Source: Candidatus Butyricicoccus stercorigallinarum (GTDB taxonomy: Bacteria > Bacillota > Clostridia > Oscillospirales > Butyricicoccaceae). Taken from it: a stretch of 33,666 bases of DNA. The notes under the pieces were generated by a model. The model worked only from the letters and a program-made list of their open reading frames with translations. It made no database searches and had not been told where the DNA came from. Position 1 is the stretch's first letter. The number at the start of each line of letters is the position of its first letter. Below, piece by piece: positions 17,863 through 27,395 of the stretch. Where the stretch lies: positions 1-33,666 of the forward strand of contig DXIG01000043.1 of assembly GCA_019112985.1 (NCBI GenBank), written 5' to 3'. Position numbers and translations under genes: made by a program.

Positions 17863-18243
17863 ATGCATACTTTTGGTTCCCCCTTGTCCGCCGAAGAGCT
17901 GGAATTTTGCATTTCCGCGCTCCAGCTCGCCATCGAAGACGCCGAACGCGAATTGGCAGCCGGCGGCCACAGCAAAGACACGCGCATCCGCATGAACGAG
18001 TACATCCAAAAGCTCGATGAGATTCAGGATCAGTTTCTGCTGCAAAACAACGCCTTCAAGTCCGCCGACCTGCTGCTGGTCAGCGACCTTGTGGAAGACG
18101 AGCGCGACCGGCTCAACGAGATACTCGACGAGCCGCACTGCACCGGCGAAATGCGGGCGGAGGCACAGCGCCATCTGCGCACGGCGAACAGCCTGCTGCG
18201 CAAGTTCAAAAAGTACTTTCAATCGTTTGGCGTCTCTCTGTAA
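17863..18243 (+). CDS. Small helical protein of unknown function
   Basis: 126-aa ORF with own upstream AAAGGAG; charged helical composition; ends before a terminator. Confidence 0.65.
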   Translation: MHTFGSPLSAEELEFCISALQLAIEDAERELAAGGHSKDTRIRMNEYIQKLDEIQDQFLLQNNAFKSADLLLVSDLVEDERDRLNEILDEPHCTGEMRAEAQRHLRTANSLLRKFKKYFQSFGVSL

Positions 18244-18278
18244 AAAAGCGCGTGGACTGCGCGCGCCGGTTTCGCACG

Positions 18279-18315
18279 AAAAAACAGGTGTACGATCGAT
18301 CGCACACCTGTTTTT
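18279..18315. terminator. Bidirectional intrinsic terminator
   Basis: AAAAACAGGTGT acgatcgatcgc ACACCTGTTTTT. Confidence 0.9.
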
Positions 18316-18330
18316 CTTATTTTTATATTT

Positions 18331-19596
18331 TTAACCGACCGAGCGCTCGTAGCGTCCCCATCGGCCGGAGCCGCCCAGCGCCGCGAGCAGTGCGAGCAGC
18401 GAGAACGCGACCCACACCCAGATCGCGGGCGCCCAGCCGAAGCTGTCCGCGACCGCGCCGATGCCGAAGCTTGACAGCGCCGAGCCGACATAGGCCGCGC
18501 AGTTGAGAATGCCGGTGACCGAAGAGGCGCGCCCGATGGCGCCGAAGTGAATCGGCATCAGGTTGACCAGCATGATGTTCGCACCGACCATGCAGGTGCT
18601 GGCCACCGTCAGCAGCAGCAGCGACGCCACTGCGCTGCTGTCGCACACAAAGCCGAGCAGCGACAGCGCCACAATCGTGACGGCGAAAAAGCCCGCCGAG
18701 CCCTTCAGCTCGTTGTGAATGTGGTTTTTGGCAATCGCCTTGGTGAGGAAGACGCCGGAGATGTTGACCAGCGGGAGGACGATGTCCAGCGCGACGGAGG
18801 CCGAGGTGCCCAAATGGAAGTTGTCCGTCATCAGCGACGGCAGCCAGGTCTGAATGCCGTCGCGCAGCATGCCGTGCGTCATCGAGGAAACCGCGGCGAG
18901 CAGCACGCCGGAAATCACCATCAGATGCAGCAGGCCGCCCTTCTGCCGGCTGCTGTGCTGGTGATGCAGCTCAATGATCTCCACCTCGCCGCGCGCCGCG
19001 ATGACGCGCTCAAACCAGCTCATGCCCGCAAACCACAGCACAGCCGCAGCCGCCATAACGGCACTGGAGACGAGGAAGACGCTGCGCCAATCCAAAACGG
19101 AGAGCAGCACCGACGCGAGCAGATAGGTCAGCACCGTCGCCAGCGGATAGGTCGCCGCCGCGTTGCTGCACACGCGCCTGCGCTGGTCGGGCGGCATCTG
19201 CTCGGCAAAAATGCGCGCAACCGGGGACCAGATGAGCGACTGGAACACGCCGTTGAGCGCCCACAGCGCGACCATCACCGCATAACTCCCGGTCAGACCC
19301 ATGCCCAGATTGAGCACGGCCGAGCCGAGCACGCCGGCAAACACCAGCTTCTTCGGGCTGACGTGGTCGCCGATCAGGCCGCTGAAAATCTGACAGACGC
19401 CATACGCGACAAACAGCGCCGTGCCGACAAAGCCCGCCTGCGCCTTGTCCATACTGCCGGATGCAATCAAATCGACCATGACCGCCGAATAGCTGAGCCG
19501 CCCGAACAGACCGACGATATATGTCGCGGCGCACAGCAAAAACAGCCTTTGCGACAGTGCGTGCGGGCACACGCGGCGCTCTCTGACCTGTGTCAT
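18331..19596 (-). CDS. MFS transporter (organophosphate/sugar-phosphate antiporter-like)
   Basis: Twelve hydrophobic segments; GLIGDHVSPKKLVFAG; GlpT/UhpC-like arrangement. Confidence 0.85.
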   Translation of the reverse strand: MTQVRERRVCPHALSQRLFLLCAATYIVGLFGRLSYSAVMVDLIASGSMDKAQAGFVGTALFVAYGVCQIFSGLIGDHVSPKKLVFAGVLGSAVLNLGMGLTGSYAVMVALWALNGVFQSLIWSPVARIFAEQMPPDQRRRVCSNAAATYPLATVLTYLLASVLLSVLDWRSVFLVSSAVMAAAAVLWFAGMSWFERVIAARGEVEIIELHHQHSSRQKGGLLHLMVISGVLLAAVSSMTHGMLRDGIQTWLPSLMTDNFHLGTSASVALDIVLPLVNISGVFLTKAIAKNHIHNELKGSAGFFAVTIVALSLLGFVCDSSAVASLLLLTVASTCMVGANIMLVNLMPIHFGAIGRASSVTGILNCAAYVGSALSSFGIGAVADSFGWAPAIWVWVAFSLLALLAALGGSGRWGRYERSVG

Positions 19597-19720
19597 ACTA
19601 CCTCTCCTCTTTTTTCGTGATCTTCTGAAACCTCACCCAGTATATTCCTTTATCCGCGAAGAATCAATACACATTGATGCCATGTTTGCGCGCCTTCCCC
19701 CGGCTTTTTCTCGGCAAAAT

Positions 19721-19760
19721 GCCCACCCGCTTCCGAAGGGAAACGGGTGGGCAGAATTTT
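19721..19760. terminator. Intrinsic terminator downstream of the aldo/keto reductase gene
   Basis: GCCCACCCG ... CGGGTGGGC with flanking T tracts. Confidence 0.75.
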
Positions 19761-19775
19761 TCCGTTCTGTGGGGC

Positions 19776-20621
19776 TCAGTACACCAGATTGTCGGGATCC
19801 AGGCCGGACCAGCCGCAGTCGGTCAGCGCGCTGATGCGGTCCATGTCCTCCGGCTCCAGCTCGAAGTCGAAGAGGCGGCTGTTTTCCGCGATGCGCGACG
19901 GCGTGACCGACTTCGGCAGCGGGATGACGCCGCGCTGCACATGCCAGCGCAGAACGATCTGCGCGACGGTGCGCGCGTATTTTTCCGCCAGCTCCTGTAC
20001 CTCCGGGACGGAGAAAATGCGCCCGGTGGCCATCGGGCTCCAGCCCTCCACCACCATGTCGTGCGCGCGGCAGTAGGCGATCATGTCGTCCTGCGGCATG
20101 CCCGGATGAATCTCGATCTGATCGACCATCGGCTTGATCTCGCAGTGCTCAAACAGGTTTTCCAGATGGCGCGGGCGGAAGTTGCTGACGCCGATCGCCT
20201 TGATGCGGCCGTCCTGATACAGCTTCTCGAAGGCGCGCCAGGTCTCGCGGTTCTTCTCCTCCCAGTTGTCGAAGTACTTGCGGTCGTGCGGCCAGTGAAT
20301 CAGGTACAAATCGAGATAGTCGGTTTGCAGCTTGTCGAGCGAGCGCGCGAATGCATCCAGCGTGCTCTGATAGCCCTGATGCGGGTTCCACAGCTTGCTG
20401 GTGAGGAAGATGTTCTCACGCGGGATGCCCGACTGCGCGATCGCCTGTCCGACACCCGCTTCGTTGCCGTAGGCCGTCGCGGTGTCGATGTGGCGGTAGC
20501 CGACGCGAAGCGCCTCCGCGACCGAGGCCGCCGCCTCGTCGTTCGGCGTCTTCCAGGTGCCAAAGCCGATGCACGGGATGCTCGTCCCGTTGCTGAGCGG
20601 CATGCGTGTCTGTAAGTCCAT
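19776..20621 (-). CDS. Aldo/keto reductase
   Basis: IPCIGFGTWKTPNDEA, GYRHIDTATAYGNEAGVG, DLYLIHWPHDRK, GVSNFRPRHLENL, LPKSVTPSRI. Confidence 0.95.
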   Translation of the reverse strand: MDLQTRMPLSNGTSIPCIGFGTWKTPNDEAAASVAEALRVGYRHIDTATAYGNEAGVGQAIAQSGIPRENIFLTSKLWNPHQGYQSTLDAFARSLDKLQTDYLDLYLIHWPHDRKYFDNWEEKNRETWRAFEKLYQDGRIKAIGVSNFRPRHLENLFEHCEIKPMVDQIEIHPGMPQDDMIAYCRAHDMVVEGWSPMATGRIFSVPEVQELAEKYARTVAQIVLRWHVQRGVIPLPKSVTPSRIAENSRLFDFELEPEDMDRISALTDCGWSGLDPDNLVY

Positions 20622-20683
20622 AACCAGTTCCTCCTGTCGTTTTTTTGTTGTCAAACGGTTTTCTTCTCTGTTTCAACCTGTAA

Positions 20684-20708
20684 AACGGTTCGGCGAGCGC
20701 CGAACCGT
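20684..20708 (-). terminator. Intrinsic terminator of the acyltransferase gene
   Basis: Minus strand ACGGTTCGGC gctc GCCGAACCGT TTTA. Confidence 0.8.
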
Positions 20709-20713
20709 CCGTG

Positions 20714-21682
20714 TTATGCGAGATAGGTGCCGATCTTCGGAATTTTCCGAATCACATAGGTCAGCGCGCCGGAGACGAGCAGCAGCCCGATGGCCGCGAC
20801 CGGGATAAAGACGCCCGCCGGGAGAACGACGCCCGCGCGGTTGAGCGCGCAGCACAGCGCCGCCAGCAGCAGCGGATGAATCAGATAGATGCCAAAGCTG
20901 AGCTGGGACAGCGCCGCAATCGGGCGCAGCACCCTGCGCGACAGGCGCATGCCGGACAGCGTGTTTTTGACGACGAGGAACAGCGCCATCGCGATGAGCA
21001 CCGCGTCGGGCGAGACAATCATCATCGCCGGGTCTGTGGTAAACGCCGTCGCGCTGAGCCAGAAACCGCGCAGCGTCAGCAGCAGGCAGAGGCCGCCGAG
21101 CAGATAAATGACGCGCAGCTGCTTGCGCGTGAGCATCGCGCTGCGCAAAAACCAGCCCATGACGAACACGGAGAGCAGGCCGAGGCCGAGCATCGCGTGG
21201 TCCATCAGGCGGGTCGTGCCCAGCTGAACCTGGAAAAACGGGTACAGACAGCCGAGCACATAGCCCAGAAGGACGGCAAACTGCAGCTCCTTCGGCTGCG
21301 CCGCGCGCGTGAAGACGCGCAGCGCCGGAGAAAAGGCGTACAGGACGATCATAACAAACAGAAAGTTCAGATACAGGCTCTGTCCGTTCAGCATGCCCTG
21401 CAATACGCCGCCGGTCGCCAGATTGACACCGACTGAGATCGGAAACCAGACCAGATAGGCGACCAGCAGGCGAAGGCCGTATTTGCGCGCCATGTCGCGC
21501 GGGCTGATGTACCAGCTGCCGTCGAGGAAAAACATGCCGCTGAGCATGACAAAGAGCGGAACCGCCCATGTGAACAATCCGCTCAGCGCCGTTCTGCCCG
21601 CCGCCATGGATACGCTGAGGAAAACCACGGCGATGCAGCTGAGCGCGCGCAGGACATCGGGGTAAACCATTCTTCGTTTCAT
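20714..21682 (-). CDS. Membrane acyltransferase family protein (acyltransferase 3-like)
   Basis: RMVYPDVLRALSCIAVVFLS N-terminus and about ten TM segments; SFGIYLIHPLLL near the C-terminus. Confidence 0.85.
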   Translation of the reverse strand: MKRRMVYPDVLRALSCIAVVFLSVSMAAGRTALSGLFTWAVPLFVMLSGMFFLDGSWYISPRDMARKYGLRLLVAYLVWFPISVGVNLATGGVLQGMLNGQSLYLNFLFVMIVLYAFSPALRVFTRAAQPKELQFAVLLGYVLGCLYPFFQVQLGTTRLMDHAMLGLGLLSVFVMGWFLRSAMLTRKQLRVIYLLGGLCLLLTLRGFWLSATAFTTDPAMMIVSPDAVLIAMALFLVVKNTLSGMRLSRRVLRPIAALSQLSFGIYLIHPLLLAALCCALNRAGVVLPAGVFIPVAAIGLLLVSGALTYVIRKIPKIGTYLA

Positions 21683-21828
21683 TGTGTTCAGATCATCTCT
21701 TTTCCAGAAAAATCATCGCTTGGGTTTTTTTGTCATATCTACAGAAAAAACCCGCGAATACATCATACCACATTGGAAAAACTATGAAAACAGATACACG
21801 CCATTTTTTTGTGAAGGAAGTGTGAATT

Positions 21829-22764
21829 TTGACAAATTCTCAAAAATGCGGCATCATCGGCTGCGGCAGCGTCGGCGCGGCGGCCGCTTACACGCTCGCC
21901 ACGCACGGACTGTTTTCCGAGCTGGTGCTCGTCGACACCAACCGGCAGCGCGCCCGCGGCGAGGCGATGGACATCAGCCACGGCGTCTCGTTTTCCCAGC
22001 CGTGCCGCGTCATCGACGGCGGCTACGACGACCTGCGGGATGCGGCCATGGTCATCATCGCGGCGGGTGTCGGGCAGCGCCCCGGCGAGAGCCGCCTCGA
22101 TCTGCTGACGCGCAACGCCGCCGTCATGCGCGCCATCATCGCGGAGATCACGCGCGTCTGCCCGGACGCCGTGCTGCTCATCGTCTCCAATCCGGTCGAT
22201 CTGCTGACCGCCATCGCGCTGCGCCTGTCCGGCTTTCCGCCCGCGCGCGTCATCGGCACGGGCACGGTTCTCGACACCGCCCGGCTGAAATTCCTGCTCG
22301 GGCAGGCGCTCGGCGTGGACGGCAGAAACGTGCACGCCTTCGTCATCGGCGAGCACGGCGACAGCGAGCTCGCCGTCTGGTCGGGCGCCAACATTTCCGG
22401 CGTCGATCTGGCGGATTACTGCGTCTGCCGCGGGCTGTCGGACGATTTTTCCGGGCTGTTTGAGTCGGTGCGGCGTGCGGCGTATGAGATCATCGAGGGC
22501 AAGGGCGCGACGTATTTCGGCATCGCCATGTCCGTGCTGCGCATCGCCACCTGCATCATGCGCGGCGAGCACAGCGTGCTGCCCGTCTCCTGCCATGCCG
22601 CGGGGCACTACGGGCTGGGCGACGTCTGCATCGGCCTGCCGTGCGTCATCGGGCGCGGCGGCGTGGAATCCGTGCTCGACATCCCGCTGAGCGGGGACGA
22701 GCAGCGGCAGCTGCACCGCTCCGCCGAAACGCTGCGGCAGGCCCTCGACCAGCTCGGCTTATAA
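21829..22764 (+). CDS. ldh: L-lactate dehydrogenase
   Basis: TTG start with SD GAAGGAAG; IIGCGSVGAAAAYTL; QRPGESRLDLL (Gln at specificity loop), VSNPVDLLT, IGEHGDSELAVWS. Confidence 0.88.
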   Translation: MTNSQKCGIIGCGSVGAAAAYTLATHGLFSELVLVDTNRQRARGEAMDISHGVSFSQPCRVIDGGYDDLRDAAMVIIAAGVGQRPGESRLDLLTRNAAVMRAIIAEITRVCPDAVLLIVSNPVDLLTAIALRLSGFPPARVIGTGTVLDTARLKFLLGQALGVDGRNVHAFVIGEHGDSELAVWSGANISGVDLADYCVCRGLSDDFSGLFESVRRAAYEIIEGKGATYFGIAMSVLRIATCIMRGEHSVLPVSCHAAGHYGLGDVCIGLPCVIGRGGVESVLDIPLSGDEQRQLHRSAETLRQALDQLGL

Positions 22765-22783
22765 CCAAATCGAAGCTTTTTCC

Positions 22784-22812
22784 ATCCACTGCCGCGCGCA
22801 GTGGATTTTCTT
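22784..22812 (+). terminator. Intrinsic terminator of ldh
   Basis: ATCCACTG ccgcgcg CAGTGGAT TTTCTTT. Confidence 0.8.
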
Positions 22813-22820
22813 TGCCCGCG

Positions 22821-22849
22821 TTGACTTCTTTTGTCGAAATCGCTATACT
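22821..22849 (+). promoter_or_regulatory. Predicted sigma-A promoter of the P-loop/CYTH gene
   Basis: TTGACT (22821-22826), 17 bp spacer, TATACT (22844-22849). Confidence 0.75.
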
Positions 22850-22888
22850 GAACATATGGCAACCTGTACACGGGAGGGATATCCTCAC

Positions 22889-24013
22889 ATGAAATCAATC
22901 ACAAAAATCGTCGTCACGGGCGGCCCGTGCGGCGGAAAATCCACCGCCATGACCTGGATTGAGAGCAACCTGACCAAGCGCGGCTACAAAGTCCTGTTTA
23001 TCCCGGAAACCGCATCCGAGCTGATTTTGGGCGGCGTCGCGCCGTGGACGGTCAGCTCCAACTATGAATTTCAAAAAGCGCTCGTCTCGCTGCAAATCCA
23101 GAAGGAGCGCGTGTTTGAAATGGCCGCGCGCAACATGGACGACGAAAAAATCCTGATCGTCGCCGACCGCGGCATTCTGGACAACAAGGCCTATATGACC
23201 GACGAGGAGTTTCACTCGCTGTGCCGCGAGCTGGGCAGCAGCGAGGTCTCGTTCCGCGACACCTACGACGCCGTCTTTCACCTGGTCACGGCGGCGCAGG
23301 GCGCGAGCAAATTCTACACCCTCGCCAACAACCAGGCGCGCACCGAAACGCCCGAACAGGCGATTGAAATGGATCAGAAGCTGATCTCCTGCTGGACGGG
23401 ACACCCGCACCTGCGCGTGATCGACAACTCCACCGACTTCAACACCAAGATGAAGCGGCTGGTCAACGAGATCACCCAGTTTCTCGGCGAGCCGGACCCC
23501 TATGAAATCGAGAGCAAATTCCTCATCCGCATGCCCGATCTCGACAAACTGGAGCGCATGCCGAACTGCAAAAAGGTGGAGATCATCCAGACCTATCTGC
23601 TCAGCAGCGAGCAGAACGTCGAGCAGCGCATCCGGCAGCGCGGGCGCGACGGCAGCTATATCTACATCAAGACCACCAAGACGACCGTCGCCAACGGCAA
23701 GCGCATCGAGACCGAGCAGCGCATCACCAAGGACGAATACCTCGATCTGCTCATGGACGCGGACACCTCGCTGCGGCAGATCCGCAAAAACCGCTACTGC
23801 CTGACGGAAAACAACCTGTATTTTGAAATCGACGTCTATCCGTTCTGGACGCGGCAGGCGCTGCTCGAGGTGCAGCTCAACACGCCGGAGCAGCGCGTGG
23901 TATTCCCCACCTATCTGACCGTTCTGCGCGAAGTCACGGACGACAGCGCATACAAAAATCACAGCCTCGCGCGCAGCATCCCGCCAGAGGAAGACGAAGC
24001 AGAAAATGCATAA
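22889..24013 (+). CDS. AAA_28-like P-loop NTPase fused to CYTH domain
   Basis: N-terminal VVTGGPCGGKSTAM Walker A, LIVADRGILD; C-terminal YEIESKFLIRMPD ... IEQRIRQRGRDGSYIYIKTTK ... EQRITKDEYLDLL ... LYFEIDVYP ... LLEVQL typical of CYTH. Confidence 0.88.
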   Translation: MKSITKIVVTGGPCGGKSTAMTWIESNLTKRGYKVLFIPETASELILGGVAPWTVSSNYEFQKALVSLQIQKERVFEMAARNMDDEKILIVADRGILDNKAYMTDEEFHSLCRELGSSEVSFRDTYDAVFHLVTAAQGASKFYTLANNQARTETPEQAIEMDQKLISCWTGHPHLRVIDNSTDFNTKMKRLVNEITQFLGEPDPYEIESKFLIRMPDLDKLERMPNCKKVEIIQTYLLSSEQNVEQRIRQRGRDGSYIYIKTTKTTVANGKRIETEQRITKDEYLDLLMDADTSLRQIRKNRYCLTENNLYFEIDVYPFWTRQALLEVQLNTPEQRVVFPTYLTVLREVTDDSAYKNHSLARSIPPEEDEAENA

Positions 24014-24018
24014 AAAAC

Positions 24019-24069
24019 GACCGGCGGCAGGCGCAAATCTCGCGCACAGCCGCCGGTCTTCTCTGTTCT
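24019..24069 (+). terminator. Intrinsic terminator
   Basis: GACCGGCGGC ... GCCGCCGGTC then a T-rich tract. Confidence 0.7.
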
Positions 24070-24078
24070 TTTTTTCGG

Positions 24079-25392
24079 TCACTTCTCCTCGTCGTCGCGA
24101 TGGGAGCGGCCGGTTTTTTTCCGTCTGGGAACCCAGTCGATTTTGACGCGCGCCGCCGCCGACGCGATCTGTCCGCCGGCGCGGCGGAGCCGCTCGCGCA
24201 CGGGCACGGCGGGCCCGGCCGCGTGCTTCGGGCGCTCCTGCTCGCGGAACAGAACCGGCTCGCCCGCGGGCAGTCCCTGCGCACGGCGGCGCTTTTCCCG
24301 CCGGGACACGCTGGCCACCACGCCGAGCGAGAGATACATGGTCACAATCGACGATCCGCCGTAGCTGAAAAACGGGAGCGTCAGACCCATGACCGGCCCG
24401 ATGCCGAGGCACATGAAGATGTTTTCAAACGTCTGGAACAGCAGCATGCTGCCCACGCCCACGCACAGCAGCGATGAGACCTGTCCCTGCGCGCAGTGCG
24501 CGACAAAAAACACGCGGAACATCAGCGCCATCAGCGCGGCGACGATCACCAGACAGCCGATCAGCCCCCACTCCTCGCCGGCCACGGCGAAGATGAAGTC
24601 GGTCTGCTTTTCCGGCAGCATATTGTTCTGCGTCTGGTTGCCCTGCAAAAAGCCTGTGCCGAACAGCTTGCCCGAGCCGATGGCGATGCGGCTCTGCTCC
24701 TGCTGCCAGAAGGTATCCGGCGCGATGCTCGGGTCGAACAGCACCAAAATGCGGTTTTTCTGCACATTGCTGAGCACCTGCCACAAAATCGGCACGGCAG
24801 CGCAGGCCAGAATCACGCCGCCCGCGAACCATTTCAGGCTGAGCCCCGCGGCGAACAGCATGAGCACGGCGATGAACACATAGGGCAGCGACATGCCGAC
24901 GTCGCTCGACGGCAGGATGATCGCCACCATCATCGCCAGCAGGTGCGCGCCAAGCTGCAACAGGCTGCGCACGCGGTTGAGCCGGTAGCGCAGCAGATTG
25001 ATGTGCTTGGCGAACGTGAAGATAAACAGCAGCTTGCCCAGCTCCGCCGGCTGAATGCCGATGCCGCCGAAGCGCAGCCAGCTCTTATTGCCGCCGTCCT
25101 CGTAGCCAAACAGGATGAGCGAAAGCTGAAACAGAATATTGACGAGGAAGACGATGCGCCACAGCGCCGCCAGCTTTTCCAGATTGACGCAGGACACGAT
25201 GACGAAGCCGGCGACGCCAAGCACAATGGCCAGGCTCTGGATGACCATATAGCGCGTGCTGCCGCCGTCCAGACTGTGCGTCGCGGAGAAGATCAGAACC
25301 AGTCCGAACGCCGAGCAGCACAGCGCGAGCAGCAGCAGAAAATAGTCCATCGCCACAAAGCATCGGCTCAGTTTCTCTTTCAAAAATTGCAT
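24079..25392 (-). CDS. FtsW/RodA/SpoVE family peptidoglycan polymerase, RodA-like
   Basis: FIFTFAKHINLLRYR, QPAELGKLL, LPSSDVGMSLPYVFIAVLM, GLTLPFFSYGGSSIVTMYLSLGVVASVSR; basic C-terminal tail. Confidence 0.9.
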   Translation of the reverse strand: MQFLKEKLSRCFVAMDYFLLLLALCCSAFGLVLIFSATHSLDGGSTRYMVIQSLAIVLGVAGFVIVSCVNLEKLAALWRIVFLVNILFQLSLILFGYEDGGNKSWLRFGGIGIQPAELGKLLFIFTFAKHINLLRYRLNRVRSLLQLGAHLLAMMVAIILPSSDVGMSLPYVFIAVLMLFAAGLSLKWFAGGVILACAAVPILWQVLSNVQKNRILVLFDPSIAPDTFWQQEQSRIAIGSGKLFGTGFLQGNQTQNNMLPEKQTDFIFAVAGEEWGLIGCLVIVAALMALMFRVFFVAHCAQGQVSSLLCVGVGSMLLFQTFENIFMCLGIGPVMGLTLPFFSYGGSSIVTMYLSLGVVASVSRREKRRRAQGLPAGEPVLFREQERPKHAAGPAVPVRERLRRAGGQIASAAARVKIDWVPRRKKTGRSHRDDEEK

Positions 25393-25409
25393 GAATGGGT
25401 GTTCCTTTC

Positions 25410-25431
25410 CGCAGGCGGCGGACCGCCTGCG
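25410..25431 (-). other. Leader hairpin directly upstream of the rodA-like gene SD
   Basis: CGCAGGCGG cgga CCGCCTGCG, perfect 9-bp arms. Confidence 0.6.
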
Positions 25432-25440
25432 CGGCTGCGG

Positions 25441-25465
25441 CTCTCCGCGCCGCCCGGCGGGAGAG
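25441..25465 (-). other. Second GC-rich leader hairpin upstream of the rodA-like gene
   Basis: CTCTCC-CGCC-GGGC-GGCG-C-GGAGAG (minus strand). Confidence 0.5.
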
Positions 25466-25724
25466 AAGACGCCTCCGTTTCCGATTTAATACCCAATAAT
25501 CATACCACCTTTGCCGCGGACGGTAAATAGTTTTTTGCCGCCATTTGCAGTTTCCTGCCCTCCGCCCGCGCCGGGCGGACAAAATTTTCCCGGCGGCGCG
25601 CGCTTTCCAAAACTCGGTCTTCATTTTTGCGGCATTCATGGTATAATAGAAACTATATTTATGCTCCGACAGCGGAGTCTGTTCGCATATCAACGCACAT
25701 CTCAGTTTGAAAAGGAGTTTTTTC

Positions 25725-27395
25725 ATGCTTACTGATATCGAAATTGCCCAGAGCTGCCGCATGCAGCCGATCCGCGATGTCGCGGCAAAGGCGGGTCTCG
25801 CGGAGGACGAGCTGGAGTATTATGGCAAGTACAAGGCCAAAATCTCCAACGACGCCTGGACGCGGCTGAAGGACAAGCCGAACGGCAAACTGATTCTGGT
25901 CACCGCGATCAACCCGACGCCCGCGGGCGAGGGCAAGACGACGACCACCGTCGGTCTGGGTCAGGCGCTCGACCAGATGGGCAAGCGCGCCATCATCGCG
26001 CTGCGCGAGCCGTCCCTCGGCCCGGTGTTCGGCATCAAGGGCGGCGCCGCCGGCGGCGGCTATGCGCAGGTCGTCCCGATGGAGGACATCAATCTGCACT
26101 TCACCGGCGACATGCACGCCATCGGCGCGGCCAACAACCTGCTGTGCGCGATGCTCGACAACCATTTGCAGCAGGGCAATGAGCTGCAAATCGACCCGCG
26201 CCGCATCGTCTTCACCCGCGTCGTCGACATGAACGACCGCGCGCTGCGCAACATCGTCGTCGGCATGGGCGGCCCGATGAGCGGCGTCCCGCGCGAGGAT
26301 CACTACATGATCACCGTCGCCAGCGAGGTCATGGCCATTCTCTGCCTCGCGACCGACCTGTCCGACCTGAAAAAGCGCTGCGGCGACATTCTGGTCGCCT
26401 ACCGTTACGACGGCTCCCCGGTGTTCGCGCGCGACCTCAAGGCGGACGGCGCGATGACCGTCCTGCTCAAGGACGCGCTCAAGCCGAATCTGGTGCAGAC
26501 GCTCACCGGCTCGCCCTGCCTGATGCACGGCGGCCCGTTCGCCAACATCGCGCACGGCTGCAACTCCATCTCCGCCACGCGCATGGCGCTCAAGCTGGCG
26601 GATTACACCGTCACCGAGGCGGGCTTCGGCGCGGATCTCGGCGCGGAGAAGTTCTTCGACATCAAGTGCCGCAAGGCGGGGCTGCACCCCGACTGCGTCG
26701 TGCTCGTCGCCACCATCCGCGCGCTCAAATACAACGGCGGCGTGCCCAAGGCGGAGCTGGGCGAGGAAAATCTGGAAGCGCTCAAGGCCGGTTCGGTCAA
26801 CCTGCAAAAGCACATCGAGAACATCGGCAAATACCACGTGCCCGTCGTCGTCGCGATCAACCGCTTCGCCTCGGACACCGACGCCGAAATCGAATACCTG
26901 CGCACGCTGTGCCACGACATGGGCGCGCGCTATGCGCTGTCCGAGGTGTTCGCCAAGGGCGCCGAGGGCGGACTGGAGCTGGCGCAGATGGTTCTTGAGG
27001 AAGCGGACAGCGGCAAGGCCGCCTTCGCCCCGCTGTATCCCGACGAGATGCCGCTGCGCGAGAAGATCGAGACCATCGCCCGCGAAATTTACGGCGCGGA
27101 CGGCGTCTCCTATTCCCCGGCCGCCGAAAAGTCGCTGGAGGCGATCACGCAGCTGGGCTACGGCAACCTGCCCGTCTGCATCGCAAAAACGCAGTATTCC
27201 CTGTCGGACGACGCGGCGAAGCTCGGCCGCCCGACCGGCTTTACCGTTCAGGTGCGCGCGGTGCGCGTCAGCGCAGGCGCCGGTTTTGTGGTCTGCGAGA
27301 CCGGCGCGATCATGACCATGCCCGGCCTGCCCAAAAAGCCCGCCGCCTTCGCCATCGACATCGACGCGGACGGCCACATCACCGGGCTGTTCTGA
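25725..27395 (+). CDS. fhs: Formate--tetrahydrofolate ligase
   Basis: [82 protein letters not shown]. Confidence 0.97.
   Translation: MLTDIEIAQSCRMQPIRDVAAKAGLAEDELEYYGKYKAKISNDAWTRLKDKPNGKLILVTAINPTPAGEGKTTTTVGLGQALDQMGKRAIIALREPSLGPVFGIKGGAAGGGYAQVVPMEDINLHFTGDMHAIGAANNLLCAMLDNHLQQGNELQIDPRRIVFTRVVDMNDRALRNIVVGMGGPMSGVPREDHYMITVASEVMAILCLATDLSDLKKRCGDILVAYRYDGSPVFARDLKADGAMTVLLKDALKPNLVQTLTGSPCLMHGGPFANIAHGCNSISATRMALKLADYTVTEAGFGADLGAEKFFDIKCRKAGLHPDCVVLVATIRALKYNGGVPKAELGEENLEALKAGSVNLQKHIENIGKYHVPVVVAINRFASDTDAEIEYLRTLCHDMGARYALSEVFAKGAEGGLELAQMVLEEADSGKAAFAPLYPDEMPLREKIETIAREIYGADGVSYSPAAEKSLEAITQLGYGNLPVCIAKTQYSLSDDAAKLGRPTGFTVQVRAVRVSAGAGFVVCETGAIMTMPGLPKKPAAFAIDIDADGHITGLF

Noticed and set aside
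22895-24412. 505-aa minus-strand ORF antisense to the P-loop/CYTH gene
   Set aside because: Biased composition, no recognisable domain, overlaps a clear CDS and the start of the rodA-like frame.
25642-25724. Possible ZTP (pfl) riboswitch upstream of fhs
   Set aside because: The predicted leader is only about 70 nt and I could not find the conserved ZTP aptamer core; only a small CTCCgacagcGGAG hairpin is present.
25659-27377. 572-aa minus-strand ORF antisense to fhs
   Set aside because: Same GC-bias shadow pattern; fhs is unambiguous.
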